From positions 5,625,501 to 5,689,500 of the forward strand of contig NZ_OW485601.1 of assembly GCF_937425535.1 (NCBI RefSeq): a stretch of DNA of 64,000 bases. Direction: 5' to 3'. Below are positions 54,679 through 63,306 of this stretch, piece after piece (within the stretch, counting starts at the first letter, position 1; each line of letters begins with the position of its first letter). Source of the stretch: Rhodovastum atsumiense (GTDB lineage Bacteria > Pseudomonadota > Alphaproteobacteria > Acetobacterales > Acetobacteraceae). Under the pieces are notes generated by a model. It was given only the letters and a program-made list of their open reading frames with translations. It ran no database searches and had not been told where the DNA came from. Made by a program: the position numbers and the translations under genes.

Positions 54679-54708
54679 TCCCGCGCCGCGACGCGGACAG
54701 TGACACCG

Positions 54709-55932
54709 ATGATGGAGACGCTCCAAAGCCTGATCCGGGACCATCCGTCCGAGATCATGGCCATCGCGATTTTCGTCCTGACCTATCTCGCCGTCGCCAT
54801 CGGCCGCGTGCCGGGGCTGCACATCGATCGTGCCGGCATGGCCTTCCTGGGGGCGGCGCTGATGGTCGCCGCCGGCGTGCTGCCGCTGGACGCCGCCTAT
54901 CGGGCGATCGACTGGGATACCATCGCACTGCTGCTGGGCATGATGCTGGTGGTGGCCAATCTGCGGCTGGCCGGGTTCTTTCGCCTGATCACCGCCTGGG
55001 CAGTGCGGCGGGCGCATCACCCGTTGCTGCTGCTGGGCGCCATCATCCTGGTAGCCGGCGTGCTCTCGGCCTTCCTGGTCAACGACACGGTCTGCCTGGT
55101 GATGGCGCCGCTGGTGGTGGAGGTGGTGCTGCACCTGCGGCGCAATCCCGTGCCGTATGTGATCGCGATTCCGCTCGCCTCCAATGCCGGCAGCGTGGCG
55201 ACCATCACCGGCAATCCGCAGAACATGATCGTCGGCAGTCTGTCGCAGATCCCGTATCTGCACTTCGCCGCGGCGCTGGCGCCGGTGGCGGTGGCGGGGC
55301 TGGTGCTGACCCTGGTCCTGGTGGCGTTGGTCTGGTGGCGGGAATTCCTGCGTGGTGGCCGGCTCAGTGCCGAGCCGCCGCCGACCTATGTGCACCGGGC
55401 CTTGCTGATCAAGGCGTTGCTGGTGCTGGCCGGGCTGGTGGCTGCCTTCGCCGCGGGGGTGCGGCCATCCCTGGCCGCGCTGGTCGCCGGCGCGGTGCTG
55501 TTGCCGAGCCGGCGCGTCAAGGTCGGCAAGATGTATCGGGAGGTGGACTGGCCGCTGTTGCTGATGTTTGCCGGGCTGTTCGTGGTGGTGACGGGCCTGG
55601 AGCGCAGCGTGCTTGGCAGTCTCGACGGTGCGGTGCCGCGGCTGGGCACGGCGCCGGTGCTGGCCGGGGTGACCGCGGTGCTGTCCAATCTGGTGAGCAA
55701 CGTGCCGGCGGTGTTGTTGCTCAAGCCGTTCGTGGCGTCGTCGCAGGATTGGCTGGTGGTGGCGATGGCTGCCACGCTGGCCGGCAACTTCACGATCCTG
55801 GGGTCGGTGGCCAATTTGATCGTGGTGCAGGCGGCCCGTGCCCGGGGCATCGAGATCGGCTTCTGGACCTATTTCAAGGTCGGCGCACCGCTGAGTGTGC
55901 TCTCGATTCTGGTCGGCCTGGCTCTGCTCTGA
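54709..55932 (+). CDS. Anion permease, ArsB/NhaD-like (SLC13/IT superfamily)
   Basis: 407-aa ten- to twelve-helix secondary transporter. IDWDTIALLLGMMLVVANL, SAFLVNDTVCLVMAPLVVEVVL and IPLASNAGSVATITGNPQNMIVGSLS are typical of the ArsB/CitM/NhaD family; a mirrored NLVSNVPAVLLL plus NFTILGSVANLIVVQAA supports inverted repeats. Substrate could be arsenite, dicarboxylate, tellurite or another anion. Start at ATG 54709 (GTG 54700 or ATG 54712 also possible). Confidence 0.85.
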   Translation: MMETLQSLIRDHPSEIMAIAIFVLTYLAVAIGRVPGLHIDRAGMAFLGAALMVAAGVLPLDAAYRAIDWDTIALLLGMMLVVANLRLAGFFRLITAWAVRRAHHPLLLLGAIILVAGVLSAFLVNDTVCLVMAPLVVEVVLHLRRNPVPYVIAIPLASNAGSVATITGNPQNMIVGSLSQIPYLHFAAALAPVAVAGLVLTLVLVALVWWREFLRGGRLSAEPPPTYVHRALLIKALLVLAGLVAAFAAGVRPSLAALVAGAVLLPSRRVKVGKMYREVDWPLLLMFAGLFVVVTGLERSVLGSLDGAVPRLGTAPVLAGVTAVLSNLVSNVPAVLLLKPFVASSQDWLVVAMAATLAGNFTILGSVANLIVVQAARARGIEIGFWTYFKVGAPLSVLSILVGLALL

Positions 55933-55951
55933 GGTTTCCAGGCCCCGTTTC

Positions 55952-57895
55952 TTACCGCGCGGTTTGGGCGCCGCGGATCATGGCGCCGCAATCGTTGTCT
56001 TCCCCCAGCCCGAGCTGAATGGTGGGAATCAAGGCGGCGAGCGGCGTCAGCAGCAGGCCGAGTCCGGCGGCGGCGCCCGCGCGGGCAGTGGTTTCCGCGC
56101 CCGGGCGGATGGTTGGGCTGCGCAGCCTGCCCCCGATATCGATCGGCCCCGGCAGCGAGCCGATGCTGAAATGCTTGGCTTCGGTCTTCAGTTCGAGGTT
56201 GAGGGTTTCGTTGCGCAGGTTGACGCGCCCCGTGCCGATGACGTTGGCCGCCTCGGTATCCAGCACCAGGGTACGCAGTTCGACCATGCCCTGCCGCAGC
56301 GGCAGGTCGGCGACCATGCAGCGGATCCGGGTGCGGTCCGGCAGGCCAAGCGCGGAAAGCAGGGAGGTGCCGAATTCCAGGCCCGACAGGTTGACAAGCA
56401 GGGCGCTGAGGTCGCCGCCGGTCATGAACAGTTTCAGACTGCCATCCGCCGCCCCCAGGATGGTGGCAAGCGAGGTGCCGCTGCCTTCGACCACGGCCTG
56501 ACCGCCGATGGTGCCGCCGCCGCCGAAGCTCTGGGTGGCTGCCATGATGCGCGCGAGATCGAGCTGGCGAAACGCCACGTCGGCGCGGATGCGCACCGAT
56601 TTTTCCAGTGGCGTGAGCGCCACGTTCGCCTCGATGCGGCCGCGTCCGACTCCGAACGTGGCCGGATGCACCCGCAACGCCCCGTCCTTGAGCGTGAGCT
56701 CGGCGGCGAGGTCGTCGAGGGGCATGGATTTTCCCTCGATACGCTTGCCACGGTATGTCAGGTCGACATCGGCAAAGCGCAGCGCGGGCAGGCTGATGGG
56801 GGTATCGGGCAGCAGCTTCGCAGTCGGCGGTGGCGTGGGGGCGTTCGGATTGGCTCCGATCAGGCCGCCGAGATCGGCAAGGTCGATCCGCTCGGAGGCG
56901 AGGTTCGCCGCCACCTGCGGCCGTTCGGTGCCGGGATCGACCGAGATCGTCCCGCCGATGTCGGAGCGGCCGACCTTGCCGCTGATGTCGGTGAAGCGGA
57001 ATCGTCCTTGTGCGTAGTCGATGCGGCCGGTCAGCCGGAACGGCCTGGTGTCGGGCAGCGGGATGCCAGAGAGCGGCGTGAGCCGGGCGATGTTGGGACC
57101 GCGCAGGTCGAGCCGCAGGTCGGCGCCGCCGAAGGCGGTGGGATCGAGCAGCGTCCCCTTGAGGTCGACCTGGGTCGGGCCGTTCTCCAGGTGCAGGTCA
57201 ACGGGGTAGGGGTTGTCCTTGTCGCGGATGGCCAGCAGGGCGCCGCCCTCGAAGCGGCCGGTGATGGGGGCACCGGCGTATGTTCCCTTGGCTGTCACCA
57301 CGATCCGGCTCTGCTTCTGCCGGTCTTCGGGGGACGTGTCACCCGGTGGGGCGCGGGTCGCGATATCGAGACTGAAATCCGCCCGCAACCTGGGGACCAG
57401 GGCATGCAGGTGTCCGTCCTCGATATGCACCGCCCCGAGCGTCGGGCGGGAACCGCCGGCCGTGTCCCGCGCCTGCTGCTGTGCCTGGGCGGGGTCGGTT
57501 TTCTCCGTGAAGGTCCAGTTGTTGCGACCGTCGGACAGGGCACGGGCCTCGACGACCGGCCGGATGACCGTGATTTCGGTCAGGCCGACGCTGCGGTCGC
57601 GCAGCCAGGCCATGGCGTCGACGGTGACGCCGATGCGTTCGATGCGCGCCAGTGGTGGCGCGTCGTCCGGGAAATCGGGGGGATTTTCCACCTCCAGCCC
57701 CTCGACCGTCACCACAGGATTGCGGGCCAGGGTGAGGTGAAGATGCTGAATGTTGACAGGACGGCCAAGTGACGCGCTTGCCTGTCGCTCGGCCAGTGGG
57801 ACGAACCAGTCCCAGTTCCAGACGGCGATGAGGAGGGCGATGGCACCGGCCAACGCAACAATTACACCAGTCGCAATTTTTAGGGAACGGCTCAT
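55952..57895 (-). CDS. AsmA-family envelope protein
   Basis: 647-aa protein with one N-terminal membrane helix (IATGVIVALAGAIALLIAVWNW) and a long periplasmic beta-rich body. VPLAERQASASLGRPVNIQHLHLTLA then LARIERIGVTVDAMAWL and the C-terminal VNLRNETLNLELKTEAKHFSIGS are AsmA hallmarks. AsmA-like proteins shuttle phospholipid between membranes as bridge-like tubes. The start is M13 of a frame from 57931; no clear ribosome-binding site. It is a complementary lipid-transport factor to the Mla operon, by family knowledge. Confidence 0.85.
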   Translation of the reverse strand: MSRSLKIATGVIVALAGAIALLIAVWNWDWFVPLAERQASASLGRPVNIQHLHLTLARNPVVTVEGLEVENPPDFPDDAPPLARIERIGVTVDAMAWLRDRSVGLTEITVIRPVVEARALSDGRNNWTFTEKTDPAQAQQQARDTAGGSRPTLGAVHIEDGHLHALVPRLRADFSLDIATRAPPGDTSPEDRQKQSRIVVTAKGTYAGAPITGRFEGGALLAIRDKDNPYPVDLHLENGPTQVDLKGTLLDPTAFGGADLRLDLRGPNIARLTPLSGIPLPDTRPFRLTGRIDYAQGRFRFTDISGKVGRSDIGGTISVDPGTERPQVAANLASERIDLADLGGLIGANPNAPTPPPTAKLLPDTPISLPALRFADVDLTYRGKRIEGKSMPLDDLAAELTLKDGALRVHPATFGVGRGRIEANVALTPLEKSVRIRADVAFRQLDLARIMAATQSFGGGGTIGGQAVVEGSGTSLATILGAADGSLKLFMTGGDLSALLVNLSGLEFGTSLLSALGLPDRTRIRCMVADLPLRQGMVELRTLVLDTEAANVIGTGRVNLRNETLNLELKTEAKHFSIGSLPGPIDIGGRLRSPTIRPGAETTARAGAAAGLGLLLTPLAALIPTIQLGLGEDNDCGAMIRGAQTAR

Positions 57896-58160
57896 TTTGT
57901 TGATCTTGCGCGTCCCCTGGCGGATATGCATTGAGGAGCGAATGCATTTATCCTGTCAGCAACGCCCGTCTGACGCGATTGGTTCCGCCATGCGGTGGGG
58001 TTGTGCCGATGCCAGAGCCGGGGCCTTGGGTGAACGCAAAAGAGGCGTTAAAAATCCATTAAAACCACCAACGATTGATCACCGGAGTGCCAGGCAGCCC
58101 GTTATGCTTCTCTGTATGCCTGTGCGGGTCACCATTGCCCCGACGAATTGCTGACACGGA

Positions 58161-58529
58161 ATGAACGCCCTGCCCGACCTGCCTCAACCTGTTCCTCGCA
58201 TCCTCGTCGTCGACGACGAGGTTGAGGTGAGGGAAATCCTCGCCGAAACCCTCGAGGATTTCGGCTATTCCGTCATGACCGCCGGCAACGGCGAGGAAGC
58301 GCTGTCGGTGGTGCTGCGCGAGCACGGCGTGGGCCTTGTCATCACCGATGTACGGATGCCCGGGATGACCGGGCTGGAACTGGCCGATCAGATCCGCCAC
58401 CGCCGCCCGGACGTGAAGGTGGTACTGATCTCCGGGTATTTCCTGCCCCAGGCGGTGCCTCAGCGCTTTCTCAAGAAGCCTTTCCATATGAAGGATCTTG
58501 CGGCCATCGTCCGGGCCGAGCTGGGATAG
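58161..58529 (+). CDS. Stand-alone CheY-like response-regulator receiver
   Basis: 122-aa receiver domain with no output domain. Acidic pocket in ILVVDDEVEVREILAE (D18, D19), phospho-acceptor Asp63 in LVITDVRMPGMTGLE, Ser in VVLISGY, and Lys in FLKKPFHM. The small C-terminal helix contains RAELG. Could be a CpdR/DivK-like or chemotaxis-type adapter. Not linked to a kinase here. Confidence 0.88.
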   Translation: MNALPDLPQPVPRILVVDDEVEVREILAETLEDFGYSVMTAGNGEEALSVVLREHGVGLVITDVRMPGMTGLELADQIRHRRPDVKVVLISGYFLPQAVPQRFLKKPFHMKDLAAIVRAELG

Positions 58530-58576
58530 CTTGACGTAATCCCCGGACAGCCGGACCAGTAATACAAACGTACGCA

Positions 58577-58597
58577 GCCGGCCGACGATCCGCCGGC
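58577..58597. terminator. Weak hairpin downstream of the receiver gene
   Basis: GCCGGC (58577-58582) and GCCGGC (58592-58597) flank nine bases after the receiver stop. The U-tract is missing; low confidence. Confidence 0.25.
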
Positions 58598-58675
58598 CAG
58601 CCCGTTACCGGCCTGACTCACATCCTCTGCGCCGGGTCAGCGGCCCGGGGCATGCCGCTCAGCCGGGATCTGTGG

Positions 58676-58981
58676 TTAATGGTTGGACGGGCCGTGAATG
58701 CAGAGCACCGTCTCTCCAGTGGCCACGCTGGGCGTGCCGCTGACGAATTCGGCGAGATTGGCCTTGACGAATTCCGACGCACGCGCCTGAGAGGCCAGTG
58801 CCGCCTCGTAAGTGTCGAATAAAGATATCGTCGTCAACCGACCTTCCTTCGAATCCACCATGTAATAAGCCTGGAATCCTGGAGTCGTGTTCAGGTACGG
58901 CACAAAGCTGCGTTGGACGCGCCGGGCGAATTCAGCAACACAGCCTTCCTGCACTTCGTACGAGCGAATGCTGACGTACAT
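58676..58981 (-). CDS. Small dimeric alpha/beta-barrel (ABM-like) protein
   Basis: 101-aa ferredoxin-like fold protein. Start ATG 58981 with GGGGAGG five bases upstream. Pattern YVSIRSYEVQEGCVAEFARRV, PGFQAYYMVDSKEGRLTTISLFDTYEAALAS fits the antibiotic-biosynthesis-monooxygenase/EthD superfamily. Function unknown; it could be a detoxifying or signalling protein. Isolated. Confidence 0.7.
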   Translation of the reverse strand: MYVSIRSYEVQEGCVAEFARRVQRSFVPYLNTTPGFQAYYMVDSKEGRLTTISLFDTYEAALASQARASEFVKANLAEFVSGTPSVATGETVLCIHGPSNH

Positions 58982-59294
58982 CACGGCCTCCCCTGAATGA
59001 TCGACCCCGCCGAAAGATCATGCTCCCGATAAGTTTCCGGTTCAATGAACAAGCCAGCATTCCTGTGAACAACACCGGAAAGCGATTGCGGAAGACAGCG
59101 GCCGTCTTTTGACCCATGCCGTTCCGCGTCATGGAATTATTGCAATTGTGTGACGCGGCGAAGCGCAGCACGCCCTGATTTACAATCGCCGGCCATTATC
59201 GCCATGGCGATTTTCCCATCATGACAATTCGACATAAGGTTGCTCTCCCTTGCGCGGCCATGCCGTGCCGCGCGGTCAACGGAGAATTCAGGGC
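58982..59294. other. 313-bp intergenic region upstream of the PheC-like gene
   Basis: Moderately AT-rich. Contains the perfect 14-bp palindrome ATCGCCATGGCGAT (59198-59211), and AATTATTGCAATT near 59136-59148. No supported gene; a 32-codon frame on the minus strand (59137-59235) is weak. Promoter elements are not obvious. Confidence 0.45.
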
Positions 59295-60062
59295 ATGAAA
59301 CCAATTGCCGCCCTGCTGGCAGTGCTGCTGGCGATGCCGGCCGTGGCACAGGCCGAGGCCGTGCTGGACGCCATCAAGACACGCGGCACCCTGCGCGTGG
59401 GCACCACCGGCGACTACAAGCCCTTCACCTTCCGCAACGCCGATGGCACCTATGCCGGCGCCGATATCGAAATGGCGCAACGGTTGGCCGGCACGATCGG
59501 GGTGCGGCTCGAAATCGTGCCGACGACCTGGGCGAAGCTCAACGCCGACTATGCCGCCGGCCGCTTCGACATCGCCATGGGCGGCGTGACCAACCTGCCG
59601 GCCCGTGCCGCCATGGGCCCCTTCAGCCGCACCGTGTTCGTCGACGGCAAGCGCCCGATCGCCCGTTGCGCTGATCGCGACCGCTTCACCTCCATCGCCG
59701 CGATCAACCTCCCCACCGTCCGCGTGGTGGTCAATCCCGGCGCGGCCAACGAACAATTCGCGCGCGCCAACTTCCCCGCCGCCACCCTGACCGTGCACGC
59801 CGACAACGCCACCGTGTTCGATGAGATCGCCGCCGGCCGGGCCGACGTGATGGTGACCGACGGCATCGAAGTGGACCACCAGGCTCACCTGAAACCGTCC
59901 TTGTGCCCCACCGCCGTGCCCGCGCCCTTTACCCATCTGGAAAAGGCGTACTGGCTGCAGAAGGACAGCGATTTCGAACACCTCGTCGCCACCTGGCTCG
60001 ACACCGAGATCGGCTCGGGACAGTGGCAGAAGACACTGACGGCGGCCCAGCAGGCGCCCTGA
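59295..60062 (+). CDS. pheC: Periplasmic cyclohexadienyl dehydratase, PheC type
   Basis: 255-aa exported protein with a solute-binding-protein fold. Signal peptide MKPIAALLAVLLAMPAVAQA. The order of motifs RVGTTGDYKPFTFRNADGTYAG, DIEMAQRLA, DIAMGGVTN, RPIARCADRDRF, VVVNPGAANEQFARANF, and DVMVTDGIEVDHQ closely follows Pseudomonas aeruginosa PheC (prephenate/arogenate dehydratase), including its catalytic glutamate (E192 here) and two conserved cysteines (C125, C204). That enzyme makes phenylpyruvate/phenylalanine outside the cytoplasm. A plain amino-acid-binding protein is the alternative, but cysteines and TDGIE favour PheC. No permease genes are nearby, consistent with an enzyme. Confidence 0.75.
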   Translation: MKPIAALLAVLLAMPAVAQAEAVLDAIKTRGTLRVGTTGDYKPFTFRNADGTYAGADIEMAQRLAGTIGVRLEIVPTTWAKLNADYAAGRFDIAMGGVTNLPARAAMGPFSRTVFVDGKRPIARCADRDRFTSIAAINLPTVRVVVNPGAANEQFARANFPAATLTVHADNATVFDEIAAGRADVMVTDGIEVDHQAHLKPSLCPTAVPAPFTHLEKAYWLQKDSDFEHLVATWLDTEIGSGQWQKTLTAAQQAP

Positions 60063-60097
60063 CAGCACCACGGGAATTTCCGCTCAGGGAGGGGGTT

Positions 60098-60115
60098 GCG
60101 GCGCCATGGCGCCGC
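60098..60115. other. Perfect 18-bp palindrome GCGGCGCCATGGCGCCGC
   Basis: Sits in the gap after the pheC-like stop. It lies inside a larger nested pairing: CAGGGA (60085-60090) with TCCCTG (60128-60133), and GACAG (60061-60065) with CTGTC (60132-60136). Together they could fold a structured leader ahead of the small ORF at 60160. Confidence 0.5.
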
Positions 60116-60144
60116 CCTATCTGAGGAGTCCCTGTCAACAACTG

Positions 60145-60160
60145 AAAGGAGGTGATCCAG
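60145..60160 (+). promoter_or_regulatory. Hyper-extended Shine-Dalgarno sequence
   Basis: AAAGGAGGTGATCCAG is a 16-nt perfect complement to the bacterial 16S rRNA 3' end (CTGGATCACCTCCTTT). The AGGAGG core is seven bases before the GTG at 60160. Normal sites in this window pair over 4-7 nt. Confidence 0.8.
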
Positions 60161-60231
60161 TGTCTCATTGTCTGAAGCCGGCTGCCGCCGTGACCTGGAT
60201 GACCACCGTCGGACGCCCTCTGACGCACTGA
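60160..60231 (+). CDS. 23-codon small ORF with extreme ribosome-binding site
   Basis: GTG-initiated peptide beginning MSHCLKPAAAVTWMTT and ending RPLTH-stop (GTG read as Met). A perfect 16-nt anti-16S match lies at its start and an intrinsic terminator 32 bp after its stop. It contains one Cys, one Trp and two His. No recognised family. Could be a leader peptide, a regulator of the upstream gene, or a ribosome-sequestering device. Composition alone does not prove translation. Confidence 0.5.
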   Translation: MSHCLKPAAAVTWMTTVGRPLTH

Positions 60232-60262
60232 ACGGTCCTCCGGCCGTTGGCTCAAACAATGC

Positions 60263-60297
60263 GAAGGCCCCGGTAACAATCGGGGCCTTCTTCATTT
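60263..60297 (+). terminator. Intrinsic terminator after small ORF
   Basis: Perfect 10-bp stem GAAGGCCCCG/CGGGGCCTTC (60263-60272/60281-60290), loop GTAACAAT, then T-rich TTCATTT. This is the clearest rho-independent terminator in the window. Confidence 0.85.
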
Positions 60298-60311
60298 GCA
60301 ACGTAAGGAAG

Positions 60312-60372
60312 TCGGGCTCCGCCCGAACCCGCCGGGGCCATTCGGCCCCGGACCCCGGTCGCGCTGCGCGGC
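60312..60372. repeat. Hairpin-chain repeat, copy G
   Basis: TCGGGC/GCCCGA (60312-60326, loop TCC), CCGGGGCC/GGCCCCGG (60332-60351, loop ATTC), then the ACCCCGG... CGCTGCGCGGC tail shared with copies A and B. Lies just past the end of the convergent SDR gene. Confidence 0.75.
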
Positions 60373-61119
60373 TTAGCCTCGGCCGATGAACGGCATCTTC
60401 GTGGCCATCACCGTGATGAACTGGACGTTCGCGTCCGGGGGAAGAGAAGCCATATACACCAGGGTCCGGCCGACCGCCTCGACATCCATCGTCGGCTCTA
60501 CCCGCACCGAACCATCGGCCTGCGGCACACCCCGCGCCATGCGCGCCGTCATCGGCGTCGCCGCATTGCCGATGTCGATCTGGCCACAGGCGATGTCGAA
60601 GTCACGGCCATCCAGCGAAATCGACCGGGTCAGCCCGGTGATGGCATGCTTGGTCGCCGTGTAGGCGGCGGAGCCCGGCCGCGGCACATGCGCCGAAATC
60701 GAACCGTTGTTGATGATGCGCCCACCCCGCGGTGATTGCGCGCGCATCAGCCGGAACGCGGCATTGGCGACCAGGAAACACCCATTCAGGTTGACCGCCA
60801 CCACACCCGACCACTGCTCCCAGGTCATGTCGCCGAAATTCGTCGCCGGCACATTGCCGCCGGCATTGTTGAACAACAGATCAAGCCGGCCGAACCGCGC
60901 CTGCGTGGCATCGAACAAGGCTTCGACCTCGGCGGGCCGGGTCACGTCGGTGGCGACGGACAAGGTGCGGTCGGCGGCCCCGGACAGCGCCGCTGTTTCT
61001 TCCAGCGCCTCGTGGCGCCGTCCGGCGAGCACCACCGACCAGCCGTCCCGCAGCAGCGCCAGCGCCGCCGCACGGCCCACGCCACTGCCCGCCCCCGTGA
61101 CCATGGCGATCCTGCTCAT
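60373..61119 (-). CDS. SDR-family NAD(P)-dependent oxidoreductase
   Basis: 248-aa short-chain dehydrogenase. Cofactor motif [13 protein letters not shown] (about 7-19), NNAGG (about 88-92), catalytic Ser in [13 protein letters not shown], and YTATK (Tyr/Lys) in [17 protein letters not shown]. Absence of a chain-specific motif leaves the substrate open. Begins 49 bp after the D-2-hydroxyacid dehydrogenase gene; probably one operon. Confidence 0.92.
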   Translation of the reverse strand: MSRIAMVTGAGSGVGRAAALALLRDGWSVVLAGRRHEALEETAALSGAADRTLSVATDVTRPAEVEALFDATQARFGRLDLLFNNAGGNVPATNFGDMTWEQWSGVVAVNLNGCFLVANAAFRLMRAQSPRGGRIINNGSISAHVPRPGSAAYTATKHAITGLTRSISLDGRDFDIACGQIDIGNAATPMTARMARGVPQADGSVRVEPTMDVEAVGRTLVYMASLPPDANVQFITVMATKMPFIGRG

Positions 61120-61168
61120 GCGGCTGTCTCCCCCGACCCGGCCTGAACCTGCATGGAAAACACTGCGG

Positions 61169-62260
61169 TCATGGCGCGATCATGTCCAGGTGCCGGGCCG
61201 GCTCATCCGCCACCGGCGGCGCACCGAAAATCCGGGCATGGCGCGCGGCATAGCGCGGCCAGGCCTCGGGATTGAGCAGGCGCGGCGGACGGCTGCCATC
61301 AAGGATGTCGAGCAACTGCTCGGCGGCGATGCGGGCGATGTGCTCGTAGGATTCCCGGGTCACGCCGGCGATATGCGGGCTGGCGATCACGTTCTCGAAG
61401 CGCAGCAGCGGATGATCGGGCGATGGCGGCTCGTGCGCCCAGACATCCAGCCCGGCCCCGCCCAGCGCCCCGCTGGCCAGCGCGGCCGCGAGCGCGCCCT
61501 CGTCGTGGATGCCGCCACGGGCACTGGTGATGAAAATGGCGCCGGGCCGCATCAGCGCGAATTCGCGCGCGCCGATCATGTTCAGCGTCTCCGCCGTGCG
61601 CGGGCAGTTGACCGAAACGAAGTCGGCCTGCCGCAGCAGGTCCTCCAGCCCGACCTTCGCGGCGCCACGGGCGGCGATCCATTCCGCCGTCAGGTAGGGG
61701 TCGCAGGCCAGCACGCGCATGCCGAAGGCGCCCCGGCAGATCTCGGCCACACGGGCGCCGGTGTTGCCGAGGCCGATGATGCCGATGGTCTTTCCGAAGA
61801 TGTTGTGGCCGATATAGTCCTTGCGGCGGATGCCGGGCTCGCGGCGCATGTGCCGGTCCGCCTGGATGATACGTTTGGACAGCACCAGCATCATGCCCAG
61901 CACGTGTTCGGCCACCGCTTCCCGGTTGCCGCCGGCCTGGTGCACCGCCAGCACGCCGGCCTCGGTGCAGGCGGTGACGTCGATCGTGTCGTAGCCCGCG
62001 CCACTGGAGGAGACCACCAGCAGGTTGGGCGCCCGCGCCAGCAGCCCGGCGGTCGCATGGAACCGCAGCGGCAGCTCGGAGCGGGTGGCGCCGATCTGGT
62101 AGGCGTGGGCGGCGCCGATCACCGCCTCGACCTCGCTGTCCGGGCTGTCGTTGTCCAGCCGGTCCAGGCGGATGTCGGGCCGGGCCAGCAGCAGGTCGGC
62201 GAAGACCTGATGACTCAGGCGGTTGAAGTAGAAGACGCGCTTGGTCTCGACGGTGGCCAT
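61169..62260 (-). CDS. D-isomer-specific 2-hydroxyacid dehydrogenase
   Basis: 363-aa NAD(P)-dependent dehydrogenase. The ATG at 62260 starts [20 protein letters not shown]. Rossmann loop [19 protein letters not shown], active-site residues in [16 protein letters not shown] and [15 protein letters not shown], and catalytic His in [17 protein letters not shown]. Relatives include phosphoglycerate, glyoxylate/hydroxypyruvate and formate dehydrogenases. Probable operon with the SDR; overall pathway unknown. Confidence 0.92.
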   Translation of the reverse strand: MATVETKRVFYFNRLSHQVFADLLLARPDIRLDRLDNDSPDSEVEAVIGAAHAYQIGATRSELPLRFHATAGLLARAPNLLVVSSSGAGYDTIDVTACTEAGVLAVHQAGGNREAVAEHVLGMMLVLSKRIIQADRHMRREPGIRRKDYIGHNIFGKTIGIIGLGNTGARVAEICRGAFGMRVLACDPYLTAEWIAARGAAKVGLEDLLRQADFVSVNCPRTAETLNMIGAREFALMRPGAIFITSARGGIHDEGALAAALASGALGGAGLDVWAHEPPSPDHPLLRFENVIASPHIAGVTRESYEHIARIAAEQLLDILDGSRPPRLLNPEAWPRYAARHARIFGAPPVADEPARHLDMIAP

Positions 62261-62459
62261 GCAACGGACCTCGACAGACGGGCGCGGCAACCTAATGGCG
62301 GATCCCCAAGGCCACAATCGCGCCCGGGGCGTCCGAGGCGCGCCCCCATTGCATGCCACGCGGCTGAGCAGGAACGGTTTCCGGCCCGGCTTTCTTTGGG
62401 TCTTCGCCTTTGCCGCCCCGACCCGCTACCCTTTCGCCAGCCAGACGGAGGACCGATCC

Positions 62460-63302
62460 TTGGGATTCAGGAGCACGCAGCGTTACATCGCCTCGCGCGA
62501 TCTGGAAGTGGCCGTGAACGCGGCGGTGACGCTGCAACGGCCGCTGCTGGTGAAGGGGGAACCCGGCACCGGCAAGACCGTGCTGGCCCAGGAAGTCGCC
62601 ACCGCGCTGGGGCTGCGCCTGATCGAATGGCACATCAAGTCAACCACCAAGGCGCAGCAGGGGCTTTACGAGTACGATGCGGTATCCCGCCTGCGCGATG
62701 GCCAGCTCGGCGATCCGCGGGTGCATGACATCTCCAACTACATCCTGCGCGGCAAGCTCTGGGAAGCGTTCGAGAGTCCCGATCCGGTGGTGGTGCTGAT
62801 CGACGAGATCGACAAGGCCGACATCGAGTTTCCCAACGATCTGCTGCTGGAACTCGACCGCATGGAGTTCCATGTCTACGAAACGCGGCAGACCATCGCC
62901 GCCCGGCACCGCCCGATCGTGCTGATCACCAGCAACAACGAGAAGGAACTGCCCGACGCCTTCCTGCGGCGCTGCTTCTTCCACTACATCCGCTTTCCCG
63001 ACCGCGAGACGATGGAGCGGATCGTGCAGGCGCATTACCCGGACATCCGCCAGGACCTCGCGCGCGAGGCGCTGGAGCTGTTCTTCCGCATCCGCGACGT
63101 GCCCGGCCTGAAGAAGAAGCCGGCGACTTCCGAGCTGCTGGACTGGCTGAAGCTGCTGATGACCGAGGACCTGCCGGCCGAGGCGCTGCGCGCGCGCGAG
63201 CCGCAACTGGTGATCCCGCCGCTGCACGGGGCGCTGCTGAAGAACGAGCAGGACGTGCAACTGTTCGAGCGGCTGGCCTTCCTTTCGCGCCGCGGCGGTT
63301 AG
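62460..63302 (+). CDS. MoxR-family AAA+ ATPase (CoxD-like)
   Basis: 280-aa ATPase. A TTG start at 62460 has GGAGG eight bases upstream and gives LGFRSTQRYIASRDLEVAVNAA. Walker A GEPGTGKTVL, Walker B VVVLIDEIDKADIEFPNDLL, sensor 1 VLITSNNEKELPDAFLRRCFFHY. MoxR proteins pair with VWA proteins to insert metal cofactors or assemble enzymes; CoxD does so for Mo/Cu CO dehydrogenase. Next gene is coxE-like, 4 bp away. Partner to the molybdenum hydroxylase genes in this window is possible but unproven. Confidence 0.9.
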   Translation: MGFRSTQRYIASRDLEVAVNAAVTLQRPLLVKGEPGTGKTVLAQEVATALGLRLIEWHIKSTTKAQQGLYEYDAVSRLRDGQLGDPRVHDISNYILRGKLWEAFESPDPVVVLIDEIDKADIEFPNDLLLELDRMEFHVYETRQTIAARHRPIVLITSNNEKELPDAFLRRCFFHYIRFPDRETMERIVQAHYPDIRQDLAREALELFFRIRDVPGLKKKPATSELLDWLKLLMTEDLPAEALRAREPQLVIPPLHGALLKNEQDVQLFERLAFLSRRGG

Positions 63303-63306
63303 CGCC

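Noticed and set aside
53023-55395. 790-codon minus-strand frame across ggt, yraN and the anion permease
   Set aside because: Crosses three well-supported genes; product is His/Arg/Gln-rich with no motif.
59137-59235. 32-codon minus-strand ORF beginning MSNCHDGK with GGGAG upstream
   Set aside because: Short, no recognised family, and it lies where the pheC-like gene's promoter should be; evidence too weak to call.
60145-60160. Fragment of a 16S rRNA gene end on the minus strand
   Set aside because: Identity with the 16S 3' end stops after 16 nt; flanking sequence is unrelated, so it is a Shine-Dalgarno-type match and not an rRNA remnant.
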